Positions 63,998-64,000 of a stretch of DNA of 64,000 nt are shown piece after piece (position 1 is the stretch's first letter; each line of letters starts with the position of its first letter). Location of the stretch: positions 124,001 through 188,000 of the forward strand of contig JAKAKS010000022.1 of assembly GCA_021813405.1 (NCBI GenBank), read 5' to 3'. A program made the translations under genes and the position numbers. The notes beneath the pieces are model-generated. The model searched no databases and had not been told where the DNA came from. It saw only the letters and a list, made by a program, of their open reading frames with translations. This stretch comes from Nitrospirota bacterium (GTDB lineage: Bacteria > Nitrospirota > Thermodesulfovibrionia > Thermodesulfovibrionales > JdFR-88).

Positions 63998-64000
63998 TCC

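Overview
The window looks like an origin-proximal piece of a diderm (Gram-negative type) bacterial chromosome. dnaN and dnaA sit at the left edge, and parA-parB with a parS-like palindrome lie about 17 kb further in. Lnt, LptF/LptG, outer-membrane barrels and a decaheme porin-cytochrome pair show an outer membrane. Sat-AprB-AprA, a possible DsrD-like protein and heavy use of sigma-54 activators suggest an anaerobic sulfur- and metal-cycling organism, perhaps Nitrospirota or a deltaproteobacterial-type lineage. That placement is inference from gene content and was not tested. No insertion sequences, prophage or CRISPR arrays were seen.

Layout. 1-5.5 kb (minus): dnaN (cut by the window edge), dnaA, prfB with its programmed frameshift, lnt. 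5.5-8.3 kb: tRNA-Phe, a GT39-type membrane protein, hisD. 8.4-12.9 kb (plus): DUF4390 protein, NtrY-like kinase, NtrX/NtrC-like regulator, and a small unknown protein. 13-18 kb: enolase, then a molybdate/tungstate uptake locus (ModE-like HTH, ATPase, a broken permease, binding protein, ModE-box-like palindrome). 18.1-19.1 kb: a patch of decayed genes (TMEM175/DUF1211, DUF190, crcB) with an apparently intact fluoride riboswitch, its terminator platform and its promoter, followed by the parS-like site. 19.1-22.3 kb: PilZ response regulator, parAB, DUF707-like protein.

22.8-28 kb: a small winged-helix-like protein and a DUF362/ferredoxin protein share a regulatory gap with a CRP/FNR-like palindrome. 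Next is a decaheme MtrA/DmsE-type cytochrome and an MtrB/PioB-type barrel behind a sigma-54 promoter, probably an extracellular electron conduit. 29-49.6 kb is the most unusual part: a hybrid kinase with HPt domain and a sigma-54 activator stand directly in front of a near-consensus sigma-54 promoter. That promoter leads into a 77-aa NHLP/Os1348-like small protein and four secreted DUF11-type proteins (about 176, 917, 1850 and 2350 aa), one carrying its own C-terminal outer-membrane barrel. I infer a regulated cell-surface adhesin or coat system of about 16 kb.

49.6-54.6 kb: a second hybrid kinase with a separate HPt protein faces an RsbW/RsbV/RsbU-type partner-switching operon. 54.7-64 kb: lptG-lptF, YceI, rdgB, SIMPL protein, adk, and sat-aprB-aprA ending at the right edge.

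Recurring themes are sigma-54 control of surface and electron-transfer genes, repeated CRP/FNR-like palindromes, several genes whose -10 box lies 5-7 bases before the start codon (probable leaderless mRNAs), and a cluster of single-base or short-deletion lesions between 16.7 and 18.9 kb that needs read-level confirmation.
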